Positions 38,864-50,389 of a stretch of DNA of 64,000 nt are shown here, piece by piece; within the stretch, counting starts at the first letter, position 1, and the number at the start of each line of letters is the position of its first letter. Under the pieces are notes generated by a model. The model was given only the letters and a program-made list of their open reading frames with translations, ran no database searches and was not told the origin of the DNA. This DNA comes from Aphrocallistes beatrix (lineage: Eukaryota > Porifera > Hexactinellida > Sceptrulophora > Aphrocallistidae). Both the position numbers and the translations under genes were made by a program. The stretch lies in NCBI GenBank assembly GCA_963281255.1, contig OY725497.1:1364001-1428000 (forward strand), read 5' to 3'.

Positions 38864-39951
38864 ACAAGCGCGCTTCGCTTGCTTGCGCTGCGCGGCTGGC
38901 GGACACTTTGTGTCCGCCGGAGGCTCCCTTCGGTCGCCTGGAGGTGAGACTGGTTAATTATAAGGGAGATATAATCTCTAAATATGTCCATCTTAGTTAT
39001 AAAATCGATATCACTCAAAAATCACCAAATTTGTCAATTTTTAAAATTTTGATGAGTAATGATGACGTCATAACAAAGTGATGAGTCATCATTTTTTGAT
39101 GATAGTTGCATCATATGTGAGGCGTGTTAGTTTACAGATTCTATTAAAATTTCAGCCTTCTATCTCCTATAATGGCTGAGTTATGCTCGAATAACTGTGT
39201 TGCTTAACTTTTAAAAATGTGACAATGACGTCATAATTCCATGATGAGTCGACATTTTGCTCTGAGCTCAGAACTTACTGGAGCCATAGCCAAAAGACTC
39301 CTACATGCCAAAAATCAGCTTTCTGCGCCTGGCAGTTTCTTCAATCAATTCGTAACAGATATATATATATATATCAAGGTTGAAACCGCTTCAACCAAAT
39401 ACCATTTTAACCGAATAATGGTCAGACCAAATAATTTGGTTAACCGAATAATGGTCAAACCGAATAATTTGGTTAACCAAATAATGGTCAAACCGAATAA
39501 TTTGGTCAACCGAATATTTGGTCAACCGAATAATTTGGTTAACCAAATAATACTTGATTATATTTTTGCACAAATTTGTATCTATTATATCAATATTTAT
39601 ACAATAATATAATTAAGTATAAGTAGGCCTATTATATTTATTTGTGTTAGGACCACCTCATGTAAGAACGTGTGATTGTATTGGGAAAGCATGCAAATTA
39701 TTTGTCTGACCAAATATTCGGTTGACCAAATTATTCGGTTGACCAAATATTCGGTTGACCAAATTATTTGGTTGACCAAATATTCGGTTGACCAAATTAT
39801 TTGGTTCCCAACCGAATACCAAATAATGATATTTGGTTACAAACCAAATATCAATTATTTGCAAATAATATTTGGTTAAACCGAATAATCAACTATTCGG
39901 TTTCAACCCTGATATATATACAAATATTAATCGAGTTTTAATAGTAAAGAT
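38864..39951 (-). mobile_element. R1 repeat with a hAT MITE in its (TA)n spacer
   Basis: Complete inverted R1: GC-rich end at 38864-38945, TGACGTCAT boxes, CTTCAATCAATTCGTAACAG, spacer, and terminus TTAATCGAGTTTTAATAGTA at the right. The CCGAATA-family hAT MITE 39375-39911 occupies the spacer. The frame at 39241-39612 crosses the junction and is not a gene. Confidence 0.8.
39375..39911. mobile_element. CCGAATA-family hAT MITE (537 bp)
   Basis: It starts CAAGGTTGAAACCGCTTCAA and ends GGTTTCAACCCTG. Flanks are ATATATAT on both sides, consistent with an 8-bp TSD but uninformative in a TA run. It consists of alternating AACCGAATATTTGGTC and AACCAAATAATGGTC units in mirrored blocks, which give repetitive open frames on both strands (39391-39879). 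Confidence 0.75.
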
Positions 39952-40216
39952 TACAATCCATATATGAAATGGTGTAAAAACCGAAAACTCAAAAACCAGT
40001 TAAATTTGAATAAATTGGGTATAGCCATTCGGCTCAGCATACATGATTTCCTATTCAAAGCTAGTACATTTGCCATATCTAACTAGAGCCAAATTTAGGT
40101 TTAAGCATGGCCTACTTAACTCAGGCCTCACAGTAGAATGTGAAATTTGGACCAGGGATGCGATCGAAGCCGAACAATGAAATAGCAACTTTTCAATATT
40201 TCGTGGTAATTTTAGT

Positions 40217-40561
40217 TAGTGAACGACCGAAACCAGTATTTTACCTAAACCGAATTTCGGCCACAATTTGCAAGACAATACATACTATTTTATATTTAAT
40301 CAAGGTGCATAAACATAACTAATCACTAATTCATTAAGTATGTTGATATATTGTGTAACTAGATTCTAATAAATGAAATTAACTTTGGGTAGGTTTTCTC
40401 TACAAAATAATATTTTTTCCGCATTTGCTGGGAGTAATCTGTTCATTACTCAGAAATTCTGAGTCAGAATTTAATCATGATTTCGGTGAAGTCACCGATA
40501 CCGAAATTCGGCCGAAACCGAAACCGAAATTTCGGCCGAAATCAATTTCGGTCGTTCACTA
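40217..40561. mobile_element. hAT MITE, TSD ATTTTAGT, 345 bp
   Basis: TIRs are TAGTGAACGACCGAAACCAG and, in inverse, TAGTGAACGACCGAAATTGA. ATTTTAGT is exact at 40209-40216 and 40562-40569. Sub-terminal CCGAAATTTCGGCC units cluster at the right end. Confidence 0.9.
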
Positions 40562-40754
40562 ATTTTAGTACATAATGATTTGAGTGATAGCCTTGAGCGT
40601 TCACATTTGATCTAACCCTCATTAATTTCTATTTTAAATGTCTCCATCATACTATACTATATTGAGTATTGAAGTGATATATATCATATCATATATTTCA
40701 TTTAAATAATTGAAATAAACAAGACAATACTATTACAATCACAATTAATAATGT

Positions 40755-41249
40755 ACAAGCGCGCTTCGCTTGCTTGCGCTGCGCGGCTGGCGGACACTTT
40801 GTGTCCGCCGGAGGCTCCCTTCGGTCGCCTGGAGGTGACATTGGTTAATTAAACGGGAGATATCATATCTAAATATGTCCATCTTAGTTTTAAAATCGAT
40901 ATCACTCGAAAAATCACCAAATTTGTCAATTTTTAAAATTTGATGAGCAATGATGACGTCATAACAAAGTGATGAGTCATCATTTTTTGATGATAGTTGC
41001 ATCATATGTGAGAGGTGTTAGTATACAGATTCTATTAAAATTTCAGCCTGCTATCTCCTATAATGGCTGAGTTATGCTCGAATAACTGTGTTGCTTAACT
41101 TTTTAAAATGTGACAATGACATCATAATTCCATGATGAGTCAACATTTTGCTCTGAGCTCAGAACTTAGTGGACCCATAGCCAAAGGACTCCCACATGCA
41201 AAAATCAGTTTCTTTCTATGACCGGCAGTTTCTTCAATCAATTCGTTAC

Positions 41250-41307
<58 letters not shown>

Positions 41308-41356
41308 TATACACAAACACACAAACAAACAATAATCGAGTTTTAATAGTAAGGAT
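40755..41356 (-). mobile_element. R1 repeat, complete copy with (TA)n spacer
   Basis: Full inverted R1 with an uninterrupted (TA)n tract at 41253-41303. About nine-tenths similar by eye to the copies at 38864 and 20828. Frames at 40745-41005, 41140-41328 and 41196-41483 are R1 or microsatellite translations. Confidence 0.8.
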
Positions 41357-41867
41357 TAAAACAGTTTTACAATACATAAACTTTCTTTCGATCATTTTAG
41401 CGCTGTTGTTGTCTCCGATTAACAAATTGAGGGTTGAGTTACTTGCATGTGAGAAAGGTTGGCCGCGCTTACAGCTGAACTAAATAAAGAAAAATAAAGT
41501 TAAACACATACTATATTAAAATATAAGGATATTAAGAGTTAAATTTTTTCAATTTACGTTTTTCAATTCCTCTACATACTACCATGGAATTATAATTTTT
41601 TATTATAATTTTTAAAATTAGCTATCATACTTGTACAATTTCCTAAAACAAATAACAACCCACGTAGAATCAAAAAACGAGGAATATTGCAGGAAGGACA
41701 TGTATTTTCCCTTAGGAAGCGGAAAAAAAGCACGTACTATCCGTAAGTACATACTAACCGAGTTGATATTACATAGGAATCTATATAATAAATGAATTCT
41801 GGTTCAGAGAAATGAGTACGTACTAAACCGAAGTACGTTGCATCCCGAGTACGTACTAACCGAGTTC
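41357..41867. other. spacer ending in a pogo-like terminus
   Basis: The right part (41730-41867) has repeats of ACGTACTAACCGAGTT and ends ...CGAGTTCTACTG TA, in inverse CAGTAGAACTCGGTTAGTAC. This truncates the P-like exon next to it. Nothing else recognised. Confidence 0.45.
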
Positions 41868-42482
41868 TACTGTACCGGGTTTTACGTGAATTTCATCCAT
41901 TTGAAGGATGACATGTTTTTGTTCATTCGAAAAAGAACACGTTGCTTGCCTCAGGAATGGAAAGAATTCATTTTCGAGCCCAAATGAAGAGTACAATTTT
42001 TCTAAAGTATTGAAGTGAGGAAGTGATAGGCAAGGCATGTGCTGGAGATACTTACTATAACAAGCTGGCGAGATCAGATGTGTTTTAAGAGATAATATTT
42101 GTGTGAGTATGTTGTATCTACGTCTATTTTTGGGAACAAGACTGTTTTCTAACTGACTTTGAATGAATTGGATTTCTGAATGCTCAGATGTTTCCACATC
42201 CGAACTGGTATGCATAATATCAATGGCTTGTTGGATATGAACATTCGCTGATGATATATGGGAAGCAGTAGATTCAGAATTCTTAGATGGCTCACATCGA
42301 TAAGGCGCACTAGAAATTTCATTCACAAGTGATTCAAGTTGTCGAATATCACTTAGGCAACTGAGCGAATGTGGAAAAATCACATTTTTACAAAAGGCCT
42401 TGATAGAAAGATCGAACGTTACTACCAAATAAACATCAACTAATATACTAGAATTCTCTAAACTAGGACGCATAAAAATCAA
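41868..42482 (-). pseudogene. P-element-like (THAP9-type) transposase exon
   Basis: An open frame of about 200 codons. The C-terminal half reads SPACYSKYLQHMPCLSLPHF, TLEKLYSSFGLENEFFPFLR and VILQMDEIHVKP, the segment of P/THAP9-type transposases that ends in the first catalytic Asp (MDE) region. The N-terminal half is low in recognisable features. The frame is cut by a pogo-like terminus right after HVKP, so the rest of the RNase H fold is absent. A THAP zinc finger, the usual DNA-binding partner domain, occurs only at 3600 and 62720. Confidence 0.6.
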
Positions 42483-42531
42483 GCTATGTTCATCTGGGTA
42501 CCATAATGACCAGGTTTTAGGTAAATCATAC

Positions 42532-43783
42532 CATGTGATTACCCAGCATCTTTTCTAGAATGCTAACTCATTCTTTGTCTCAGTTTTCGTCAAAATTCCA
42601 ACCAGTTTGCTATGGTATAGCAATGTTTTCTTCTATACCGCTTAATTTAGTTATAGAAATATCTAAGCATGTAGTATATATCTTGTAGTTGTGCAATTCT
42701 TGCGTATTTGTTCAAGGGATTCGGAAAGATATAGGCTCTGAAAGTCAGAATTAGGGTGTGCCAGTGATTACCCTACAATAATCAAATTTCTCGAGAAAAA
42801 AAAATTGAATTTGAGAAAATATAATTGTATTTGTAGTCAATCCCCACAAATAGCACTAATTATTAGTTATTCCATTACCTTAAACAAGTTAAGTTCAAAA
42901 TTGTGAATTTAATGGGCTAAATTCCAATTTTTACATTGTTATTCTCCGCGGGCCTCAATCACACTCCTAATTCTGACTTTCAGAACCAATATCTTGCTGA
43001 ATACTTTAAACAAATCCTCAAGAATTGCACAACTACAAGATATATATAGGGTGTCTCAAAAGTTCTGCAACAACCAATTTTACTTTGTTAATTTGACTAA
43101 GATCACTTGATTGTATTCCAAATTAGCCTCCATAAATGAAATCTAGCACCCTTCTAGCATAGAAATGAACTCAACTCATTACGCAAAAAACATTTCTTAT
43201 AAAATTTTAAATAATTACAGACCAATTACTCAAAATTTGGAGCTCAAAAGTGCAAAGTTTGAAGATCACTATTTTTCTAATGAAATATTACATCAATCAC
43301 TTCTATATTCTGTAATTGATTCATAATACTAAAATAATATTATTACTTTTGAATTATGTAGCAGTAATCTTCGATAAGAACGAGTATTTTTAAAGTATAG
43401 CCATAAAATGTACCTGAGATGTGAGATTTTGTATTGAGTTAAAAAAAATTCTTTACGAGACAATGAAATATATGATCCATCATTGCAAATAAATTGAGAA
43501 ATACAGGCCATTGGAATGCAAAATAATTAAGATAATCCTCTCTTATTTTTGATTAAAATGAAGTATCAGATGTTCGATCTATTTATCTATGTATAATACA
43601 TTAGTAAAATTTGTTGCAGAACTTTTGAGACACCCTGTACATGCTTAGATATTTCTATAACTAAATTAAGCGGTATAGAAGAAAACATTGCTATACCATA
43701 GCAAACTGTGGTTGGAATTTTGACGAAAACTGAGACAAAGAATGAGTTTGCATTGTAGAAAAGATGCTGGGTAATCACATGGT
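42532..43783. repeat. nested inverted repeats with ~140-bp outer arms
   Basis: Outer arms: 42532-42672 (ATGTGATTACCCAGCATCTT to AAGCATGTA) and 43636-43783. Inner arms: 42674-42770 (ATCTTGTAGTTGTGCAATTC ...) and 42955-43046. A mariner-type MITE sits beside the inner right arm. Non-coding. Confidence 0.75.
43047..43636. mobile_element. mariner-type MITE, TIR CAGGGTGTCTCAAAAGTTCT
   Basis: The left end reads TAGGGTGTCTCAAAAGTTCTG (one or two terminal bases changed) and the right end in inverse is CAGGGTGTCTCAAAAGTTCT, flanked by TA on the right. It is distinct from but resembles the element at 6773. Frame 43329-43511 unsupported. Confidence 0.75.
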
Positions 43784-43892
43784 ATGATAGTGTAACTCAA
43801 AACAATGTAAATATAGTAAGAAAATACATACATGAATACAGAAATTATAATACTCTTTCCAAGTACAGGTTTGATACTTCATTAAGTTAAAG

Positions 43893-43921
43893 TCTAGTCC
43901 CAATAATTTCCGAACACACTG
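43893..43921 (-). mobile_element. mariner-type terminus
   Basis: The inverse reads CAGTGTGTTCGGAAATTATT followed by GGGACTAGACTT, with TA beyond it. A matching terminus begins near 29447. No partner end was seen nearby. Confidence 0.45.
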
Positions 43922-43929
43922 TATATTAA

Positions 43930-44495
43930 TATACACATTCTATTAAAATTTCAGCCTTCTATCACTTAAAATGGCTGAGTTATTGTCGAAAAACTGAAAT
44001 TTCTAATTATAAAAAGGTGACAATGACGTCATAGTTCCGTGATGAGTAAACATTTTCGTCTGAGTTCACAGCTTAGTGGAGCCATGGCCAAAAGACTCCC
44101 ACATGCCAAAAATCAGCTTTCTGCGCCTGGCAGTTTCTTCAATCAATTCGTTACAGAGATAGATTAATCGAGTTTTGATAGTAAGGATGTGTCTATTAAT
44201 ATATCTCACATATGATACAACTCTCATCAAAAAGTGACGACTCATCACTCAATTATGACGTCATCATTACTCATTAAAAATTGAAAAATTGATAGATTTT
44301 GTGATTTTTCGAGTTATATCGATTTTAACAGCAAGACAGATATATTCAGAGACGTTATCTCCCTTATGATTATTCAATGTGAGCCCAGGCGACAAAAGGG
44401 CGCCTCCGGCTGACACAAAGTGTCTACCAACCGCTCAGCACAAGCAAGCGAAGCGCGCTTATATACACATTAATCGAGTTTTGATAGTTAGGATT
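43930..44495. mobile_element. rearranged R1: inverted half plus direct half
   Basis: 43930-44188 is the inverted 5' half of R1, ending in its AAGGAT terminus. 44189-44452 is the 3' half in direct orientation, ending in the GC-rich block. 44459-44494 is another inverted AAGGAT terminus. The halves are joined head to head at 44188/44189. Confidence 0.65.
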
Positions 44496-44609
44496 ACCAT
44501 ATAAGGAAGGTGTAAGAATTAAAACAGGCGCCAAAGCCAAAATACGCACTTTTGAAAGTGGCTCCTGAACTTTAAATGAATCTTACGTTGTATAGAATCA
44601 TTGTATCAA

Positions 44610-44943
44610 ATTTCCTAAGTTGACTAATTCATTATAAAATTGCAAAGAATTATGAAATAGTATTCGAATAATTCATAATTCGAGCAATAATTAGTCAAAG
44701 TTTTTAGTCAAAGACAAATTCATGAATTACTGAATAATTCGAATAATTCATAATATCTGAACTATGAATTATTCCAATAATTCATAAACCTGAATTATGA
44801 ATCATTCAAAAAATTCATATATATAATTAACAATATTTTCATGTAAAAAACTTTCAATTTTGAATAATTCTTCTCAGGCTTGATGAATTATGAATTATTC
44901 GAATTATTCATGAATTCATGAATTAGTCAACTTAGCAAATTTC
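44610..44943. mobile_element. MITE built of GAATTATTCGAATAATTC units
   Basis: The ends are AAATTTCCTAAGTTGACTAA and, in inverse, AAATTTGCTAAGTTGACTAA. The interior is palindromic AATTATTC/GAATAATT text. TSD not resolved. Confidence 0.55.
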
Positions 44944-44963
44944 ATGCTAGTACCACCATAAAA

Positions 44964-45582
44964 CAGGGGCGGATCCAGGATTTCACGAAAGGGGGGGCCC
45001 AAAGCGAGTGGAACGAGCGACTTTTGGGGGGGTCTGGGGGTCTCCCCCCAGAAAATTTTTGAATAATTATATTAAAACCCATATCGAATGACCATTTACA
45101 TATACTATACTAAGATTCATAATATTTTTTAGTATGTAATACTGTGCCACTGTATTACCACTAGAGACTGAAAACAAGCAGCTGCTGATGGCTAGCACTC
45201 AGTCTCATCACCTGCGTTATCTAATAGATTTCTTAACTTCATCAAGTGTGGTCTTTTGATGGCAAACCGATCTACAATCTCAGAATACGTGAGATTAATG
45301 TCTTTGTGGACATAAAGAAGAATTAAATCATTTAATCGTTCTTCACCCATTGAGCTACGGAGTTCCGTCTTTACATATGCCAGGGCAGAATTGGCCCTCT
45401 CAACAGTAGCAGATGTCACTGGTGCTACTAACAAAAGGTCGATGTTTTTCTAGATTGCCTTTCTAGATTGGCCTAAAGAAAATGGGGCCCCCAAATATGT
45501 AACAAGGAATATACTACTATGAGAACGAGTGCATTAGGCTAGTCCTCGAAGGGGGGGCCCAGGCCCCCTGGATCCGCCTATG
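44964..45582. mobile_element. internally deleted hAT element
   Basis: The left end is CAGGGGCGGATCCAGGATTT and the right end in inverse is CATAGGCGGATCCAGGGGGC. ATAAAA occurs on both sides but a clean 8-bp TSD is not visible. It keeps only the transposase C-terminus (45192-45434). Confidence 0.7.
45192..45434 (-). pseudogene. hAT transposase C-terminal dimerisation segment
   Basis: It reads VAPVTSATVERANSALAYVK, TELRSSMGEERLNDLILLYV, then a charged tail. SATVERxxSxLxxVKTxLRSSMGEERLNxL is the hAT dimerisation core of the ZMYM1/52K-repressor type. Upstream coding sequence is deleted. Confidence 0.75.
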
Positions 45583-45614
45583 ATAAAATGCACAATTCCT
45601 TCGCTACTCTGCTG

Positions 45615-45664
45615 CACTATCAAGCTACGCTTAAAGGAGCATATTGCGCTCCTAGATAATCCCT
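45615..45664 (+). mobile_element. hAT MITE M2, partial
   Basis: It has CTACGCTTAAAGGAGCATAT and GCGCTCCTAGATAATCCCTTG, the 3' end of the M2 family at 19896 and 54809. The left part is missing. Confidence 0.65.
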
Positions 45665-45962
45665 TGAGATCAATGACTCATAGTAAACATTTGTGTTTTA
45701 AATAAACTGTGTAAATAAACAAAGGGTTTTAAACAAGGTTGAAACCGATTGAACCAAATATCAGTATTCATGAATAGTTCCTGAACCGAATACGAATACT
45801 GATATTATTCGGTACTCTAACTGAATACGAATACTGATAATTTTCGCTACTCTAACCGAATACAAATACTGATATCATTCGGGTACTTCAAAAATTCTAA
45901 TACTGCGCAGCTGAAATAAATAATATTTAATAAAGGACTGTGAATTGTTATAGTACTGTATA

Positions 45963-46438
45963 CACTACCCGGACAAAAGTATTCGACCACCACGAAAACC
46001 TCCATACAAATAGTAGTAAAGTGGATCTATTCAAAATGGAATATGTAATCAAACAGAAGAGAAATTCTATTTTTGATTTCAGATTCGTAAACTACACATC
46101 CGAATTACTAATTTTTGAAATTTTCACTACAAATACTAATTCTCATGTAGAAAATGATCAACCTCTGCCACTTTGTGTCACTAATCGCCATCATATATAA
46201 TGGCTGTGACTCGGGACAAGTAGCATCAAGTATCAAAGGTAGATATTTATAATTTGGGAGTTAGTAATTGAGTTGAGGATCTCAATTGTGAGTAATTAGA
46301 ATGTGTAGATTAGGGATTAGAAATCAAAAATAGAGTATTTCTAACAGTTTGATTACACATTCCTTTATGAACAGATCCACTTTAATACTATTTGTATGGA
46401 GGTTTATGTGGTGGTCGAATACTTTTGTCCGGGTACTG
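45963..46438. mobile_element. Tc1/mariner-type MITE, TIR CACTACCCGGACAAAAGTAT
   Basis: The right end in inverse is CAGTACCCGGACAAAAGTAT. TA at both sides. A second member is at 49456-49934. A degenerate internal inverted repeat is visible. Frame 45940-46200 is not a gene. Confidence 0.8.
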
Positions 46439-46506
46439 TATGTTGACCTATTTTACAGATAGTGACTGGATATGATAGGTAAATAAGTTAGAAAATATAT
46501 TATCAC

Positions 46507-46707
46507 CAAGGTTGCAACCGAATAGTTCAGTATTCGGTTAGACCTTTGATATTCGGTTGGGAACCGAATATCAGTATTCGCATTAGGTTAGAGTGACCGA
46601 ATATCAGTATTCGTATTCGGTTGAATTAACCGAATATTATCAGTATTCGTATTCGGTTAGGGAATATTAATGAATATTTATATCCGGTTCAATCGGTTTC
46701 AACCTTG
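46507..46707. mobile_element. small CCGAATA-family hAT MITE (201 bp)
   Basis: It starts CAAGGTTGCAACCGAATAGT and ends CGGTTTCAACCTTG. The flanks are inverted rather than direct (ATTATCAC / GTTATAAT), because it sits at the centre of the larger palindrome. Confidence 0.7.
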
Positions 46708-46878
46708 GTTATAATATATTTTCTAACTAATTTACCTATCATATCCAGTCACTATCTGTAAAATATAACAATTCACAGTCCTCTATTACGTAAAGATTAT
46801 TTATTTCAGTTGCGCAGTATTAGAATTGAAGTACCCGAATAATATCAGTATTTGTATTCGGTTAGAGTAGAGTATTGT

Positions 46879-47073
46879 ACCAACTCATTCAACTCATTCA
46901 TTTGGATGTAATCAACTCACTCAACTCATTCAGTTCATTCAATTCATTCAACTCACTCAATTCATTTAACTCACTCAACTCATTCAATTCATTCAATTCA
47001 TTCAACTCATTCAATTCATTCAACTCATTCAATTCATCCAACTCATTTAATTCATTCAACTCATTCAACTCAT
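46879..47073 (+). repeat. minisatellite, (TTCAACTCA)n-like
   Basis: About 20 imperfect units of TTCAACTCA/TTCAATTCA, mostly 9 bp, so one frame gives an Asn-Ser-Phe repeat and the other strand a Glu-Leu-Asn repeat. Both strands stay open for that reason alone. CAACTCATTCATTTG at its start recurs at 50680, beyond the hAT. Confidence 0.85.
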
Positions 47074-47703
47074 TAATTAAACATTTTAGCAACTTGAATA
47101 ATGAAGGTTTAAGTGTGCAAATTTTTTTTTCGTAAACCTTAAACCCCAGGCGCTTGTTTTAAAGATGAGTCAACATGAATAACACAAAGTAAGAAGTATA
47201 TACGTATATTTAGATAACATAAATAACCACAAACAATCTTCATTGCTAAGGCAATGCATATTGTTGATTAATAACGTAATATGAGTTGGTTGGAACCAGA
47301 GGCGTAGTTAGTATCTTTTTAGGGTGCGGCACTTTTTCGATTGCGGCCTGCATCGCTCGGGCACGTGCCGTCCTACGCCTTAGCTGCGGCATTTCCTTGC
47401 GGCATTTCTCTGCGGCATTGCCCTCGACTCGAGTCCGCAAATATTCTTTTATATTCAACCAATAGGATTTAATCTAAAGTATTGCACACTACAATTCGTG
47501 TAACATGTATTGGTTATCTCAATTACTGTGCCCCCCCCCCCCCCCCCATATATACGTATGCCCTCCCCCAAATGGTTCTTCGCTACGCCCATGGGCGGGG
47601 GCAATGTCCAGAGGAAATGTCCTAGATCCCTCAAATAATACATCCTTATTTGCTTATTCACTATTTTAGCAGTTAATTAGTAATTACCTCTAATCAACCT
47701 TGA

Positions 47704-50389
47704 ATGTCTTCGATTTCTTCCAAAGCTCATCGGACACCACCATGTATTAGAGCACTTACTACTTTCACAGGTTTTGTGGCTGATCAAACATTGCAAACAG
47801 TAGATGATACTTCAATTATTCATGAGAAGAGTTGCCCAGTAGATTTATCAGAACCATCAGTCAGCGACTGTAGGATTGTTGAACCATACAACGAACTTGC
47901 AGAAAGTTCAGATACTAATAATTTGACGACCTGGCTGATGCGCCCCGATGATATAAGTCAATCCAAGCAAGATAAACCCAGCAAACCACCTCCGAATTTC
48001 AAATTTCCCACTAAGAATATAGGAAAAAGAGATCGTAAATGTCAGATTGCATGGCTAGAAAGATTCGAATGGCTTGAGTATAGTAGTGTAATACAAGATT
48101 CTTGTTATTGTTTTGTGTGTTTTTGGTTCCAAGGAGACATGAGCAGCCAATTGACATCTCCCAAGGGTTGGTCATCTTGGAAAGATTCAGATCGCCTACC
48201 AAAGCACGCTGAAAGTACGAAACAAGAACGCAATGAAGGCATACCATGAGTACAAGACTCGCTTGGTAAGTAGGAGTAAAGTTAATTCCTTAATCTCTAG
48301 TGAATGTGCAGTTGAGATTCAAGCTAATAGGGAATATATTACTGCTATTTGCGATGTTTTGCTCTTGTGCGCGCGTCAAAATATTCCTTTGCGTGGTCAT
48401 AGGGAATCTTCTGACTCTATAAACCCGGGAAATTTTCGAGAAATAATGGCATTGTTAGGGAAGTATAACAGCACTTTGAAGAGGAAAGTTTTTGATTTAC
48501 CAAAGAATGCACGTTATATGAATCCTGCAGTAACTGGTAATAAATCGATGGCTTAAGTGCATTGCTTCGCGCACAGACTTAACCTTGTCCTTGTATCCTC
48601 TTGTATGAAGCATGACGATATTTCGAACTATTTCGATGTACTGAAAGAGCTTCATAAATTCTTTTCAAGCTCGGTTTGCAAATCGAAATTACGATCTTCA
48701 CAACAAGAGTTGTACCGAAAAGTTCAAGATGAAAACAATCACAGTTTTAGTGTTGTCAGCGATAACGATCCTGATTGTAGCGAATCTAGCGATTCTGAAT
48801 CGGATAATCCAATTGAAAACATGCCAAATGAGCTAAATGAAATAAATCCTATCCATAGTCGAAAATTTATTACTCTAAAAGCATTCTGTACAACAAGATG
48901 GCATTACAGTTATAGAAATTCAGCTTCCATCAAATTAATTCTCCAAGCCATTCTGGAAGCATTGATCAACCTGACTGCTGATAGTAATAGAGAGCGTAGC
49001 GCAAGGGCGAGAATGCTCATATCGAGATGGGACTTAGAATTCATATTCATTAATGAATCTTTGAATAGCATCCTAGGGCATACTTATATTTTGAACAAAC
49101 TATTACAGGCTCAAGATGTTGATTTGAATGAAGCGATGCGTCTTGTACAGCTATTAAAGGTTACTCTGCATGATAGTAAAAATAGCTTCGAAGTTCATTG
49201 GCAAAAAGCAAATGAGGTAAATCGCTTACATATTTATGAATTACGTAACTAATAATACATTTGTTGATAATAATAATAATAATTTTGTTTTATTTAGTTA
49301 ATTCGATCACTCGAATTTGATCGGGCCCCAAAACGTGCTTGTCGACACAGCCAGGATCTCACACAGGATGATGCAAAAATATCGTGCTGTAATATAATTG
49401 AGACTGTAATAGAAGCTCTCGAGAAGAGATTTCCTGAGCAAGAAATCCAGCTATACACTAACCGGACAAAAGTATTTGTACACTATATTCTTCTCCATAC
49501 AAATAGTACTAAATTGGATCTTTTCATGAACGGAAAAGTATTCAAACTCTAAGAGCTATTAAGAGTCTGATTTAAGATTCGAAATCTTCACATTCGAATT
49601 AGTAATAGTTGAAGATTTCTAATAAATTGCTCAACCCAATGAGTAAAATTATCAACCTGTGGCATAAGGGGTAGTACATCACCATCATGTATAGTGATAA
49701 AAAGGGACATATGTGGCACAAGGTGGCAGTGATTGATAATTTGAAATAATTGGGAATTAGTAATTGATTAGAAATATCCTACAATAACTAATTCGAATGC
49801 GAAGATTTCGAATTTGAAACCCGATTAGTTGTATCACTTACCGTTTCGGACTTTTAATCTTCATGAATAGACCCATTTTAGTATTAAATGCACGTAAGAT
49901 AATGAAGTGTGCAAATACTTTTGTCCGGGTAGTGTACAAGTCTCTAGATTGCTTACGTCCACGAAGTGATCATTTTTTAAGCTGGGATAGGATAAGGCCA
50001 CTTTGGCAATATTACTCTGCACTACTTCCTGAAGAACACATATGTATGGCGGACATAGCTTATTTGAAAGTTGTGGGACAACAAATACAAGGTAACTGGA
50101 AGACTGCTAATGACGTACTATTGTATTTATCCAAATTCGGTAGTGATCTATTTGTGCTGTACGCACACTCTACAAAATTGGAAAGACGCTCCCTGTTTCT
50201 ACTGCTACTTGCGAAAGAGCATTCTCGCGTCTTCGACTGGTTAAATCTCACTTGAGAACGCTTACTAGTGATCACCGACTGAATGCATTAATTTTACCTG
50301 CGTTGAATCGTGACATCATCAAAGAATGGGATTTTGACGATATTGTGGATGATTTCAAGACGAGAAAAAATCGACGTATTCAGCTTTAG
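47704..50389 (+). pseudogene. hAT transposase, TTF/DUF4371 type, broken
   Basis: In order: a TTF-type zinc finger region (KNIGKRDRKCQIAWLERFEW, with DSCYCFVC), frame 47704-48240; a frameshift near 48225; the DUF4371-like part (IPLRGHRESSDSINPGNFRE); an in-frame TAA at 48554-48556; VHCFAHRLNLVLV and TTRWHYSYRN to 49216; an 81-bp intron with GTAAAT donor and TTTATTTAG acceptor (49217-49297) that joins in frame; then the MITE at 49456-49934 that splits an exon; RPRSDHFLSWDRIRPLWQYY; a second frameshift near 50165; and the dimerisation core LPVSTATCERAFSRLRLVKS with stop at 50387-50389. The type resembles ZMYM1-like hAT transposases. Two shifts, one stop and one insertion make it inactive. Confidence 0.85.
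49456..49934. mobile_element. Tc1/mariner-type MITE inside a hAT exon
   Basis: TIRs are CACTAACCGGACAAAAGTAT and, in inverse, CACTACCCGGACAAAAGTAT. TA flanks both sides (49454-49455, 49935-49936). Joining the flanks at one TA keeps the transposase frame (EIQL-Y-KSLDCLRPRSD). Confidence 0.9.

Larger units (their letters stand above)
38744..40110. repeat. direct copies of a foldback-family block around R1
   Basis: 38744-38863 (CTCAAAAACCAGTCAAATTT to GAGTTTTAACC) recurs at 39987-40106 in the same orientation with several differences. The R1 copy at 38864-39951 lies between them. Confidence 0.55.
45734..46872. repeat. palindrome of CCGAATA-family hAT MITEs
   Basis: A left-half CCGAATA element (45734-45894) plus ~60 bp of flank is mirrored at 46708-46872. 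A complete small CCGAATA element (46507-46707) sits at the centre. The mirrored arm lacks the Tc1-type MITE at 45963-46438 and so shows its empty site. Confidence 0.65.

Noticed and set aside
39391..39879. Frames with repeated Asn-Leu-Val-Asn-Arg units
   Set aside because: They come from the CCGAATA array of a hAT MITE.
41140..41483. Tyr-Ile repeat frames at 41140-41483 and at 56191-56391
   Set aside because: They are (TA)n microsatellites inside R1.
46875..47135. Long repetitive frames on both strands (Asn-Ser-Phe and Glu-Leu-Asn repeats)
   Set aside because: They are translations of a 9-bp minisatellite; both strands stay open because the unit length is a multiple of three.
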